A stretch of 35,606 bases of DNA from Polyangiaceae bacterium (GTDB lineage: Bacteria; Myxococcota_A; Polyangia; Polyangiales; Polyangiaceae): assembly GCA_022842465.1 (NCBI GenBank), contig JALHPN010000081.1, positions 1 to 35,606 of the forward strand, written 5' to 3'. Numbering within the stretch: the first letter of the stretch is position 1; every line of letters starts with the position of its first letter. Position numbers and translations under genes: made by a program. Below the pieces are notes generated by a model that saw nothing but the letters and a program-made list of their open reading frames with translations, made no database searches and was not told the DNA's origin. This document shows, piece by piece, positions 21,737 to 30,250 of the stretch.

Positions 21737-23581
21737 GTGGCGCAGCCTCCGATCTCCAGCCCCCTCCCCCCCTCCGAGCTCGCCGCGATGCGCGAGGTCT
21801 CCCGCGACATGGCGCAGGCGATCCTCGACGGGTTCGACAAGCACTACCGCCTCTTCCGCGCGCTCTCCGCCGGCGCCAAGCGTCGGTGGGAGGAGAACGA
21901 CTGGGTGGCAGTCCAGCGCGCGAGGCGCGAGCGCATCGGGATGTACGACCAGCGCGTGCGCGAGGCCGTGGCCGCCGTGCGCGAGCGGTTCCCCGCCACG
22001 ATCCGCGAAGACGCCCTCTGGCCGGACATCAAGCGGGCCTACGTCGGGCTCCTCTACGACCACAAGCAGCCGGAGTGCGCGGAGACGTTCTTCAACTCCG
22101 TCTCGTCGCGCATCCTGACGCGCAGGTACTTCGCGAACCAGTACATCTTCTGGCGGCCGGCGATCTCGACCGAGCACCTCGAGGGCGCCGAGCCCACGTA
22201 CAGCTGCCACTACCCTGGGAAGGGCGATCTGCGCGAGTCCTTCTGGGACGTCCTCCACGCGTTCCGGATCGCGACGCCGTTCGCGGACATGGGGCGCGAC
22301 CTCGATCGCATCGTCGCCGCCGTCGGCGAGGTCTACCCGCAGGTCGAGGACCGTCAGCCGAATTTCCAGCTCCACGTCCTCCGCTCCCTCTTCTTCCGCA
22401 ACAAGGCCGCCTACGTCGTCGGCCGCGCGGTGAACGGCGAGCATGTCTACCCGTTCGTCATCCCGCTCCTCAAGGGAGAGGACGGGAAGGTACACGTCGA
22501 CACGATCCTCCTCGACCGCGTGAACATCGGCCGCGTCTTCAGCCTCGGCCGCGCGTACTTCGCGGTCGACATGGAGGTGCCCGCCGCGTACGTCGAGTTC
22601 CTCCGCACCGTCGTCCCGACGAAGCCGAGGGCGGAGCTCTACACGATGGTGGGCCTCCAGAAGCAGGGCAAGACCGCCTTCTACCGGGATCTCCAACAGC
22701 ACCTCTCGCACTCGACGGATCGGTTCGTGATCGCGCCCGGCACGAAGGGCATGGTCATGCTCGTCTTCACGCTCCCGTCGTATCCGTACGTCTTCAAGAT
22801 CATCCGCGACCACTTCGCGCCGCCGAAGGACACGGACAAGGCGCGGGTCGAGGAGCGCTACCGCTTCGTGAAGATGCACGACCGCGTGGGGCGCATGGCC
22901 GACACGCTCGAGTTCTCGGAGGTGGCCTTCCCGCTCGAGCGCTTCGAGAAGAGCGTCCTCGACGAGCTCCACGCCCTCGCCCCCAGCCAGATCGAGATCG
23001 AGGGCGACCGCGTCGTCGTCAAGCACATGTACATCGAGCGAAGGCTCGAGCCGCTCGACGTCTACCTCGCCGGCCCGGCGGGCGCGGACGAGGCGAAGGT
23101 GCACGCGGTGATGCGCGAGTACGGCGCGGCCTTGAAGGAGCTCGCGGCGGCGAACATCTTCCCGGGCGACCTCCTCCTCAAGAACTTCGGCCTCACGCGC
23201 TACGGCCGCGTCGTCTTCTACGACTACGACGAGCTCGTCGAGCTCACCGAGTGCCGCTTCCGCACGATGCCGCGCGCGCGGGACGACGACGACGAGATGC
23301 GGTCGGAGCCGTGGTTCCAGGTCGACGAGCACGACATCTTCCCCGAGCAGCTCCCGACGTTCCTGTTCCCGCAGGGGCCCGTGCGCACCGCGTTCCTCGA
23401 GGCCCACCCCGAGCTCGTCGACGCGCGCTGGTGGTCGGGCCAGCAGGAGAGCGTACGCGCAGGGATCCTCGAGGACGTCTTCCCGTACGCGGAGGACGTC
23501 CGCTTCTGCCGCCGCTTCGGCCCCCTCACGCAGACAGGGGCTCTCGGGACGCCCGCCCGGACGCCGCCCGCGACGAGGTGA
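21737..23581 (+). CDS. aceK: Isocitrate dehydrogenase kinase/phosphatase
   Basis: 614 aa. AceK reversibly phosphorylates isocitrate dehydrogenase and so switches carbon between the TCA cycle and the glyoxylate shunt. The N-terminal regulatory half has MAQAILDGFDKHYRLFRALS and AKRRWEENDWVAVQRARRER. The kinase half has the ATP-binding loop APGTKGMVMLVFTLPSYPYV with the catalytic-site lysine Lys354 (VFKIIRDHF) and the metal-binding Y495-D-Y-D-E-L segment. E. coli AceK is about 578 aa. GTG 21737 is chosen; ATG 21788 is the shorter option. No aceA, aceB or icd lies near, and no Shine-Dalgarno is obvious. Its 3' end overlaps the convergent SRPBCC gene by 56 bp. Confidence 0.95.
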   Translation: MAQPPISSPLPPSELAAMREVSRDMAQAILDGFDKHYRLFRALSAGAKRRWEENDWVAVQRARRERIGMYDQRVREAVAAVRERFPATIREDALWPDIKRAYVGLLYDHKQPECAETFFNSVSSRILTRRYFANQYIFWRPAISTEHLEGAEPTYSCHYPGKGDLRESFWDVLHAFRIATPFADMGRDLDRIVAAVGEVYPQVEDRQPNFQLHVLRSLFFRNKAAYVVGRAVNGEHVYPFVIPLLKGEDGKVHVDTILLDRVNIGRVFSLGRAYFAVDMEVPAAYVEFLRTVVPTKPRAELYTMVGLQKQGKTAFYRDLQQHLSHSTDRFVIAPGTKGMVMLVFTLPSYPYVFKIIRDHFAPPKDTDKARVEERYRFVKMHDRVGRMADTLEFSEVAFPLERFEKSVLDELHALAPSQIEIEGDRVVVKHMYIERRLEPLDVYLAGPAGADEAKVHAVMREYGAALKELAAANIFPGDLLLKNFGLTRYGRVVFYDYDELVELTECRFRTMPRARDDDDEMRSEPWFQVDEHDIFPEQLPTFLFPQGPVRTAFLEAHPELVDARWWSGQQESVRAGILEDVFPYAEDVRFCRRFGPLTQTGALGTPARTPPATR

Positions 23582-23999
23582 CGACCGCGGCGAGGCGGGC
23601 GAGGTCGCCCCGGACGCGACGCGCGAACACCCAGCCGAGGAGCGGCGCGGCGAGGGCCAGTAGCCCCGCGACGTGGACCTCGAGCGTCACGCGCACACGG
23701 CTCCCCCCTCCCGTCGCCACGACCTCGCGGGTCCCCGCGAACGTCCCGTCCTCCCCCACGAAGCGGAGCGACCGCCCCGGCACCACGTCGGTCAGCCGCG
23801 CGACCTTCCGGTGCGTCTCACCGAAGGCGACGAGCTCCTCGAAGGTTCGCGTCCCCTCGCGGGCGAGCCCCGCGGGCTCGCACCGCATCGTGACCCCCTC
23901 CCGCCACTCCGCGTCGCGTCCGTAGTCCCCGAGCACGTCCCACACCTCCTCCGGCCGAGCGTCCACGTCGATCGAGATGTCATGGCCAAATGTCTTCAT
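23526..23999 (-). CDS. SRPBCC family protein
   Basis: 157 aa from ATG 23999 (MKTFGHDISIDVDARPEEVW). The start helix-strand DARPEEVWDVLGDYGRDAEW, then FGETHRKVARLTDVVPGRSL, RVTLEVHVAG and a final helix fit the START/Bet v1-like SRPBCC fold, which holds hydrophobic ligands. A hydrophobic segment LLALAAPLLGWVFARRV precedes the C-terminal helix. It is divergent from a MarR regulator, and the two start codons are separated by only a 28-bp palindrome, so MarR control is very likely. The last 56 bp overlap the aceK end on the other strand. The ligand is unknown. Confidence 0.85.
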   Translation of the reverse strand: MKTFGHDISIDVDARPEEVWDVLGDYGRDAEWREGVTMRCEPAGLAREGTRTFEELVAFGETHRKVARLTDVVPGRSLRFVGEDGTFAGTREVVATGGGSRVRVTLEVHVAGLLALAAPLLGWVFARRVRGDLARLAAVVTSSRAASGRASREPLSA

Positions 24000-24000
24000 G

Positions 24001-24028
24001 TCGTGTATCTTGATATCGAGATACACGA
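24001..24028. promoter_or_regulatory. 28-bp palindromic operator between SRPBCC and marR genes
   Basis: The two 14-nt halves (TCGTGTATCTTGAT and ATCGAGATACACGA) are reverse complements except for one mismatched pair, so 26 of 28 positions are symmetric. It fills the whole gap between the divergent ATG codons (23999 on minus, 24028 on plus). The size and symmetry fit a MarR dimer site; binding would block both promoters. Confidence 0.8.
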
Positions 24029-24546
24029 TGTCAAGAGACCCTCGTTCCGAGAAGGACCCCGTCGACGCGATCCTCGACCAGTGGCGTGCCGTCCGCCCCG
24101 ACCTCGACCTCCGGGCGATGGGCGCCATCGGCCGACTCGGCCGCTTCGCGAAGCTCGCCGAGCGGCGCCTCGAGGCGGGCCTCGGCGAGGACGGCCTCAC
24201 GATCGCGGACTTCGACGTCCTCGCCTCCCTCCGCCGCGCCGGCCCGCCGTTCCGGCTGACGCCGACGCAGCTCTACAAGACCCTGATGCTCACCTCCGGC
24301 ACGATGACGAACCGGCTCGACCGCCTCGCCGAGCGCGGCCTCGTCGCCCGCGCGCCCGATCCGGCCGACCGGCGGAGCCTCCTCGTCGAGCTCACCGCCG
24401 ACGGCAGGAAGCTCGTCGATCGCGCCGTGGACGGGCACGTCGCCCGCGAGGAGGCGCTCCTCGCCCCGCTGACCCGCGCCGAGCAGAAGGCGCTCGACGC
24501 CCTCGCCCGCAAGCTGCTCGCCGCGGTCGAGCCGCCTGAACTATGA
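24028..24546 (+). CDS. MarR family transcriptional regulator
   Basis: 172 aa from ATG 24028 (MSRDPRSEKDPVDAILDQWR); an ATG upstream would run into the operator and the SRPBCC gene. The winged helix-turn-helix has ADFDVLASLRRAGPPFRLTP, TQLYKTLMLTSGTMTNRLDR, LAERGLVARAPDPADRRSLL and VELTADGRKLVD, the MarR pattern with D-x-R-S in the wing. Length is standard. The palindrome touching its own start codon suggests autorepression together with repression of the SRPBCC gene. Inducer unknown. The next gene begins 10 bp after its stop. Confidence 0.94.
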   Translation: MSRDPRSEKDPVDAILDQWRAVRPDLDLRAMGAIGRLGRFAKLAERRLEAGLGEDGLTIADFDVLASLRRAGPPFRLTPTQLYKTLMLTSGTMTNRLDRLAERGLVARAPDPADRRSLLVELTADGRKLVDRAVDGHVAREEALLAPLTRAEQKALDALARKLLAAVEPPEL

Positions 24547-24547
24547 T
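24542..24547 (+). promoter_or_regulatory. Likely -10 hexamer TATGAT
   Basis: TATGAT overlaps the marR stop codon and lies 9 nt before ATG 24557. It is a five-of-six match to TATAAT, so the downstream gene may have its own promoter inside the marR end. Confidence 0.42.
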
Positions 24548-24556
24548 GGGCGGATC

Positions 24557-25699
24557 ATGAGCGAGCCGAAGGGTCGTCTCCCGCCGCCGGTCCCGCCTCC
24601 GCCGCCGCGGCAGGGGAGCGCCCCCGGCCAGTCCAGCGGGAGATCCCGCGCCGCCGCCCCCGTGAGCGCGGGCAACATGCGCGCGCCGATGCCGACCGCC
24701 GACGGCTTCATGTCCACGCAGGCGAAGATGTCCCTCGCCGACGTCGCGCTCGCCCTCCGGGACGAGCAGCTCGAGGCGAAGGTCGTCCAGTACAAGGGCG
24801 AGCTCGCGACGAACCCGGAGCTCGACGCCGTCACCGCCCAGGTCATCCAGGAGCTCCAGTCCCTCCAGGCCGCCGCGAAGGCCGCCCAGTCCAACCCGCC
24901 GGCGCGCGCGCTCAGCGAGTCGGACCGCGGGCAGCTCGAGATCGAGCTCATCAAGTCGCTGAAGGAGATGCTCGCGCGCATCTTCCGCTCCGGCAAGCTC
25001 GCCACCGTCCTCGAGCGGAAGCTCGGCGAGGTCTCGAAGCGCTTCGCGCGCACCTTCTTCGCGAGCGAGCTGCACGACAAGATCCGCGGCTCCGAGACGG
25101 AGATGAAGGCGATGCGCTACCCGGAGCAAGCGCTCTTCCACGCGTTCGCCCACGTCCAGGACGCGCTCGTCGACCACCTCGAGTCCTTCACGTACGCCAC
25201 GCCGCAGGTGAAGGAGCGCTCGCTCGACACGTTCTACGGAATGGTGAAGGAGCTGCGGACGAATTTCCTCTCCCGAACGACCCCCGAGCTCAACGTCCTC
25301 GTGAAGTTCCTGAACGAGGTGCTGACCGCGTTCTTCGTCGAGGAGCTCCCGCCGATGCTCGGCGAGCTCGCCTGGGAGGTCGTGAAGGAGGCCCGCCTCG
25401 CCGACGCGGGGACGTCCGCCGGATACAAGATCAGCGCGCAGGCCTTCCCCGTCTTCCGCTCCGCCTTCGAGCGCCGCTTCCTCCAGCGCCTCGTCCCCTT
25501 CGTCGAGGACGAGATGCTGCGCCGCGTGCGCGAGCAGGCGAAGAGCTTCCGCGCGGAGACGATCCGCCTCGTCGCCGATCCGACGATCTTCAGCGACACG
25601 TGCGAGGTCGTCTGCGAGTCGGTCTACGACAACCTCTACAACGACGGCTTCCTCGACCTGCCGTCGGACTGGCGCGCGCGCCTCTCCGCCTCGCAGTAG
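24557..25699 (+). CDS. Unknown protein, largely helical, Pro-rich N-terminus
   Basis: 380 aa. Residues 1-50 are Pro/Ser/Ala-rich and probably disordered (PPPVPPPPPRQG). The rest is helical and amphipathic: SLADVALALRDEQLEAKVVQ, then FARTFFASELHDKIRGSETE, ALFHAFAHVQDALVDHLESF and FRSAFERRFLQRLVPFVEDE. No signal peptide, no membrane segment, no known catalytic motif. It sits 10 bp after marR on the same strand and is convergent with the MshEN-HEAT gene (4 bp between stops). I do not recognise a family; the style (disordered Pro-rich start plus helical domain) is common in Polyangia. Confidence 0.8.
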   Translation: MSEPKGRLPPPVPPPPPRQGSAPGQSSGRSRAAAPVSAGNMRAPMPTADGFMSTQAKMSLADVALALRDEQLEAKVVQYKGELATNPELDAVTAQVIQELQSLQAAAKAAQSNPPARALSESDRGQLEIELIKSLKEMLARIFRSGKLATVLERKLGEVSKRFARTFFASELHDKIRGSETEMKAMRYPEQALFHAFAHVQDALVDHLESFTYATPQVKERSLDTFYGMVKELRTNFLSRTTPELNVLVKFLNEVLTAFFVEELPPMLGELAWEVVKEARLADAGTSAGYKISAQAFPVFRSAFERRFLQRLVPFVEDEMLRRVREQAKSFRAETIRLVADPTIFSDTCEVVCESVYDNLYNDGFLDLPSDWRARLSASQ

Positions 25700-25703
25700 C
25701 CCG

Positions 25704-28664
25704 TCAGCGCGAAGAGCGCGCGCCGCTGAAGCGCACGCGGCCGATCTCGGTCCACCACTGGCGGTAGCGCGCCTGCACCTTCTCGCGCTCGCGGCGCGGG
25801 AGGTCCTCGTAGTAGCCGAAGTACTCCTTCGTGATCGCCTTCAGCTCGTCGCCCGCCGACGCGCGGAGGACAGCGCTCTCGCTCATGAGCGCGTCGATGA
25901 GCCACTCGAGGCGATGACGCTCGCCGTTCTCGTCCCACCACGCGAACCAGGCGCGGGAGTCGTGCCCGAAGTCGTTCTTCGTGATGAGCACGAGCGCGAT
26001 GCGCGCCGCGTTCGCGACCGCGCCTGCCGTGTCGTCGACGAGCGAAGAGAGGATAGGGACGGCGCTCTCCTCGCGCGTGTCGCCGAGCGCCTCCACCGCG
26101 CGCGTCCTGCGCACCGTCGGCTGCTCGCGACCCTTCGCGACCGCGGCGAGCCGCTCGACGACCATCCCGGGGTGCGACTCGGAGAGCGAGCGGAGCGCGA
26201 GGCGCGCGACGCGGCGCACCTGCGGATGCTCGTCGAACACGCGCGGCACGATGGCCTCCACCGACTCCGGGTAGGCGAGCTCGCCGAGGAGGTACGTCGC
26301 CCAGATCCGCTCTTCGTCGTTCGTGGCGGACGAGTGCTCGAGCACGAACGGGAGCGCGGCCCGCCGCTGAGACGCGACGAGGCGCAGGATCGGACCGCAC
26401 TCGCTCGCGCGCGGGAGGAGCCCCTCTTCCAGGAGGCTTCGCGCCACCGTGATCGGCCCCGGGAACCGTCCCATGAGCGCGGGCATCGCCTTCGGGCCGG
26501 CACGGAGGAGATCGGACTCGGCGTCCTCGTCGTCGGACTCGAGCACGCGGACGACGAGCGGATCGTACTCGTCGTCCTGATCGACGATGACCGACGGGAG
26601 GACGCGCGTGACGTCCTCGTGCGACGACGGCGGCCGGTGCGCCTTCACGCTCACCTGCTGCTCGCTCGCCGGCATCGGCCTGTCCCGCTTCGAGTCGGGG
26701 CCGCCCCGCTTCTTGGAGCTAGCGGGCGCAGACCCCGCCTCCATGCTCGGCGGCCGCGAAGACGCGCCCTTCGCGTCCACGGAGAGGACGGGGGCCGGCG
26801 CGACCGGCGCATCCTCGGCGTCGGCGAACACCGGCGGCATCCGGGGCGTCGCGTCGTTCTCGCTCGCGACGGGCGGCGCGATCGGCGTCGCGTCGAGATC
26901 CTGGATGCTGTCGTGCGGCGGGAACATCACGCCCGGCGAGGGATCCGTCGCCGTCCGCGGACGCGTGAACACGGGGAGCTCCATCCCCTCCCCCGCGGGG
27001 GGCGGAGGCGACGCGGCGCGAGGCGACGAGGACGACGGCGGATCGAACGTAGGCGGCGACGTCACCTGCGTCGGGGGCGCGGGCTCACGGCCCTCGATCT
27101 CCGCGAGGAGCCTCCGCTCGACCTCGTCCTCCCCGTACCCGGGCGAGAACACGGGCGCGGCGTCGTCGAACGAGAACGTCGGCGCCTCGGGCTTGCGCGA
27201 GCCGCGGCGCTGCGGCTCCGGCGTGCCGGACCCGCTCACGCGCGTCGCCGGCGACGGCGCCTCCGGCTCCTCGCGCGGGATCGGCGGGCCCGAGTGCCTG
27301 CGCACGTGGAGGAGGTTCGCCGGGGGCGGGTTCGAAGGCTCGTCGCCCTCGCGCCGCCTCTCGAGGTCCATCGACGCGCGCTCGGCGATGAGCTCGCGGA
27401 TCGGCGCCGCGAGCTCCTCGGCCGCGGGAGGCACGCTGGGCTTCTGCGCCCTCGCGATGACGATCTGGACCGCGTCCTCCATGTTCGGGTTCGCGGCCGC
27501 GCGCGCCGCGCGGGCCTCGGGCGGCAGCGTCCCGGCGAGCTTGCGCCGGACGATGATGCGCTCGAACGCAGCCACGGCCGAGGCGACGATGGCCTGCACC
27601 TGCTTCAGGCCTCCCTCGTCGAGACCGCCGGCGCCCGCGTCGCCGAGCAGGATCGCGACGACGCGCGTGCGGACGACGATGGGCATCGCCACGAGCTCGG
27701 TGCCGCCGGGCCTGCCGAGATCGGCGAGGAGGACGCCGTCGAGCGCGTTCATGTCGGGGAGGGCGCGGACGGCTCCCTTCGTCGCGCGCGCCGCCCCGAG
27801 GATGCCGGGCATGTCGAGCGGCACGCCGACGCGGGCGACCTTCTCGCGGTTGGCGCCCTCTCCGTAGCCGTCGCGGCCCTCGGCGATGTCCCCGTGCACG
27901 ACGAACATCGACGTGTAGTCGAAGAACTGCCGCGCGAAGTCGAAGACGAGGTCGAAGATCTGGTCGCGCGCGGAGGCGTCCTCGAGCTCGTCCTGGACGA
28001 CGTCTCCGCCGATCGGACCACGCCGGCGCTTGATCTTCGCCGGCGCCGCCGTCCCCTCGCGGAGCAGCGTCGAAGGCGTGCCCGGAGGACGCGATCGCAC
28101 CGGCGTGTTCGCCGGAGGCGCCATGGCATCCGAGCTCGGCGGGCGCGGCGGCGCGGCGACGACGGGGACGCGCGCCTCCATCGAGGTCCGCGGCGACTCG
28201 CCCTTCATCTTCGAGAGGAGCCGCGTGAGCCGCCGGTCCATCGGCAGGCCGTAGTCGCGCGCGAGCGCCTGGCGGATGCGGACGAGCGGCGCGACCCGCT
28301 GCGCGATCGGCACGGCGAGCGCGAAGGCGAGCTCCTGCTCGGCGTCCTTCGTCAGCGGCTCGGCGACCGCGAGGACGAGGCCCGACGCGTCGATCGACAG
28401 CGGCGAGAGCGAGCGCTGCGCCGCCACCTCGGCCGCCACCATGCGGATCGCCTCCGCGCCCGGAGCGGGGAGCTCACCCGGCGGGGCGGACGGGAGCCCG
28501 TACCAGTCTCCCATGACCGCGCCGAGCGCCGCCTCGTCGAGGCGACACACCTCGAGCAGGTTGGTGACGAGATCGCCGCCGTACAGGACCTGCCGGGCGA
28601 GCGCCTCCTCCACCTCGCGGATCGAAGCGATCTCGCGCTGCACGATGAGCGAGCTGAGGGACAT
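25704..28664 (-). CDS. Multidomain protein: MshEN-like N-terminus, GAF-like domain, HEAT-repeat C-terminus
   Basis: 986 aa. Residues about 1-150 resemble the MshEN/GspE N-terminal domain found before type II secretion/pilus ATPases (SLIVQREIASIREVEEALAR, GGDLVTNLLEVCRLDEAALG, LSPLSIDASGLVLAVAEPLT); related domains can bind c-di-GMP. Residues about 225-380 look GAF-like (IFDLVFDFARQFFDYTSMFV, ELVAMPIVVRTRVVAILLGD). A long Pro/Ala/Ser linker (about 400-700) follows. Residues about 740-930 are HEAT-like helical pairs (IWATYLLGELAYPESVEAIV, VRRVARLALRSLSESHPGMV, TRAVEALGDTREESAVPILS). No ATPase motor motifs are present. It is probably a scaffold or sensor linking a nucleotide or ligand signal to protein partners; the role is inference. 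Confidence 0.82.
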   Translation of the reverse strand: MSLSSLIVQREIASIREVEEALARQVLYGGDLVTNLLEVCRLDEAALGAVMGDWYGLPSAPPGELPAPGAEAIRMVAAEVAAQRSLSPLSIDASGLVLAVAEPLTKDAEQELAFALAVPIAQRVAPLVRIRQALARDYGLPMDRRLTRLLSKMKGESPRTSMEARVPVVAAPPRPPSSDAMAPPANTPVRSRPPGTPSTLLREGTAAPAKIKRRRGPIGGDVVQDELEDASARDQIFDLVFDFARQFFDYTSMFVVHGDIAEGRDGYGEGANREKVARVGVPLDMPGILGAARATKGAVRALPDMNALDGVLLADLGRPGGTELVAMPIVVRTRVVAILLGDAGAGGLDEGGLKQVQAIVASAVAAFERIIVRRKLAGTLPPEARAARAAANPNMEDAVQIVIARAQKPSVPPAAEELAAPIRELIAERASMDLERRREGDEPSNPPPANLLHVRRHSGPPIPREEPEAPSPATRVSGSGTPEPQRRGSRKPEAPTFSFDDAAPVFSPGYGEDEVERRLLAEIEGREPAPPTQVTSPPTFDPPSSSSPRAASPPPPAGEGMELPVFTRPRTATDPSPGVMFPPHDSIQDLDATPIAPPVASENDATPRMPPVFADAEDAPVAPAPVLSVDAKGASSRPPSMEAGSAPASSKKRGGPDSKRDRPMPASEQQVSVKAHRPPSSHEDVTRVLPSVIVDQDDEYDPLVVRVLESDDEDAESDLLRAGPKAMPALMGRFPGPITVARSLLEEGLLPRASECGPILRLVASQRRAALPFVLEHSSATNDEERIWATYLLGELAYPESVEAIVPRVFDEHPQVRRVARLALRSLSESHPGMVVERLAAVAKGREQPTVRRTRAVEALGDTREESAVPILSSLVDDTAGAVANAARIALVLITKNDFGHDSRAWFAWWDENGERHRLEWLIDALMSESAVLRASAGDELKAITKEYFGYYEDLPRREREKVQARYRQWWTEIGRVRFSGARSSR

Positions 28665-28733
28665 CGTCTGGATGGGGTCCGGTGGGGCTCCTCCCCACGG
28701 ACGGAGTAGGGTCGCCCGTCGCGGCCAGCAGTG

Positions 28734-30236
28734 TCAAATCCGGGGCCGGAAATGATGCTCGAGGGCCTCGACGAGGCCCGGCATCGTGTACGCGCGGGCC
28801 TCCACGTCGACTCGGAGCCCGCGCGCACGGGCCGCCCCCGACGTGATCGGGCCGATGCTCGCCACGCATGTCCGGGCGAGGAGATCCGGCGCACGCGCCT
28901 CGAGCGCGTCGCAGAGGTGCTCGACGGTGCTCGACGACGTGAAGGTGACGACGTCGACCTCCCCGGCCTCGAGGAGGGCGGCGAGCCCCTCGAGCAAGGG
29001 TCGGGGCGGCGACCGCGTCTTGTAGGTCGCGACGACGTCGACGTCGCAGCCCGCGGCGCGGAGGGCGTCGGGCAGGACGTCGCGTGCGACTTCGGCCCGC
29101 GCCAGGAGGATCCGCGGCCGCGCCTCGCCGAGCGCGGCGAGGAGCTCCGTCGCGAGCCCCTCCCCGCGATGCTCCTTCGCGACGAGATCGGCCGAGAGAC
29201 CGCAGCGCTCGAGGGCGGCGGCGGTCGCCGGCCCGATCGCCGCGATCATCGTTCCGCCGAAGACGCGCGCGTCCCTCCCCTGCCGCTTCACCTCCGCCCA
29301 GAGCGTTTCGACCCCGTTGGCGCTCGTGAGGACGAGCCAGCCGTAGCGCCCCTCGATCGACGAGACGGCGTCGACGAGCGCGGCCGGATCGCTCGGCGGA
29401 TGGATCTCGATCGTGGGCATGAGGACGGGGTCGGCCCCGCGCTCGCGGAGGAGCCTCGCGGCGGCGCCGCCCTGTTCGCGCGCGCGGGTGACGAGGACCC
29501 GCTTGCCGAAGAGAGGCTTCGCCTCGAACCACGCGAGCGCCTTCATGCGCCGGCTCCGCTCGCCCACGACCATCACGACGCGATGGGTCTTCGGGGCCGG
29601 TAGCTGCGGCACCTGACCGAGCGTCGTCTCCGTGGTGCGCTGGGTCGGGAGCGAGACGTTCTCGACGATCGCGACCGGTTCGGTCGGCTTCCGCCCGTGG
29701 AAGACGAGCGACCGCGCTGCCTCCGCGACGCTCGCCGCGTCGCAGAGGAGCGAGATCGTGTCGGTCGCGACCGCGAGCTTGTCCCAGTCGTGCAGCGCTT
29801 CGTGGCCCCGGGTCACGACGGCGAGCGCCACGCTCGGGGACGCGTCGCTCGTGCGCGTGAGCGGCGCGCCCGCGAAGGCCGCGACGGCGAGGAGAGGGCT
29901 CACGCCAGGCACGATCTCGATCGGGACGTCGTGACGCGTGACCGCGGGCACCTCGACGTCGGCGACGCCGAAGACGAGCGGATCGCCCCACGAGAGGCGC
30001 ACCGCGTGCTCTCCGGCGCGCGCATGGGACGCGAGGAGGAAGGCGACGCGATCGCCCGCCATCTCGGGCGTCACCGGGATCCGTGCGACTCCCTCTCGCG
30101 CCATCGCGAGCACGTCGGGATGGATCTCCGGATCGAAGAGGAGGACATCCGCATCGGCGATCACCTCGGCCGCGCGCGCGGTGAGGAGACGCGGGTCCCC
30201 GCAGCCGGCGCCCACGAAGGTGACCTTGCCCGCCAT
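28734..30236 (-). CDS. Uroporphyrinogen-III C-methyltransferase / uroporphyrinogen-III synthase fusion (CobA-HemD)
   Basis: 500 aa from ATG 30236. The first half is a SUMT (CobA/CysG) SAM methyltransferase: VTFVGAGCGDPRLLTARAAE, the GDPLVFG loop, IEIVPGVSPLLAVAAFAGAP and PVAIVENVSLPTQRTTETTL. The usual GGDPFxFGRGGEE region reads SWGDPLVFGVADVE, so the loop after it is altered. The second half is HemD: GKRVLVTRAREQGGAAARLL, YGWLVLTSANGVETLWAEVK, IAAIGPATAAALERCGL and VVTFTSSSTVEHLCDALEA. Together they would turn hydroxymethylbilane into uroporphyrinogen III and methylate it to precorrin-2, the siroheme/cobalamin branch. Fusions of cobA and hemD are known. hemB lies 3 kb away on the other strand. 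Confidence 0.92.
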   Translation of the reverse strand: MAGKVTFVGAGCGDPRLLTARAAEVIADADVLLFDPEIHPDVLAMAREGVARIPVTPEMAGDRVAFLLASHARAGEHAVRLSWGDPLVFGVADVEVPAVTRHDVPIEIVPGVSPLLAVAAFAGAPLTRTSDASPSVALAVVTRGHEALHDWDKLAVATDTISLLCDAASVAEAARSLVFHGRKPTEPVAIVENVSLPTQRTTETTLGQVPQLPAPKTHRVVMVVGERSRRMKALAWFEAKPLFGKRVLVTRAREQGGAAARLLRERGADPVLMPTIEIHPPSDPAALVDAVSSIEGRYGWLVLTSANGVETLWAEVKRQGRDARVFGGTMIAAIGPATAAALERCGLSADLVAKEHRGEGLATELLAALGEARPRILLARAEVARDVLPDALRAAGCDVDVVATYKTRSPPRPLLEGLAALLEAGEVDVVTFTSSSTVEHLCDALEARAPDLLARTCVASIGPITSGAARARGLRVDVEARAYTMPGLVEALEHHFRPRI

Positions 30237-30250
30237 CGCTCCTTCGCTCC

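Noticed and set aside
21682..23925. Plus-strand open frame of 747 codons overlapping aceK
   Set aside because: It is the second frame of aceK; the product is Arg/Pro-rich and aceK in the other frame is unmistakable.
25914..28709. Long plus-strand open frame of 931 codons
   Set aside because: It is antisense to the MshEN-GAF-HEAT gene; the product is Arg/Asp/His-rich without any domain, as expected for a shadow frame.
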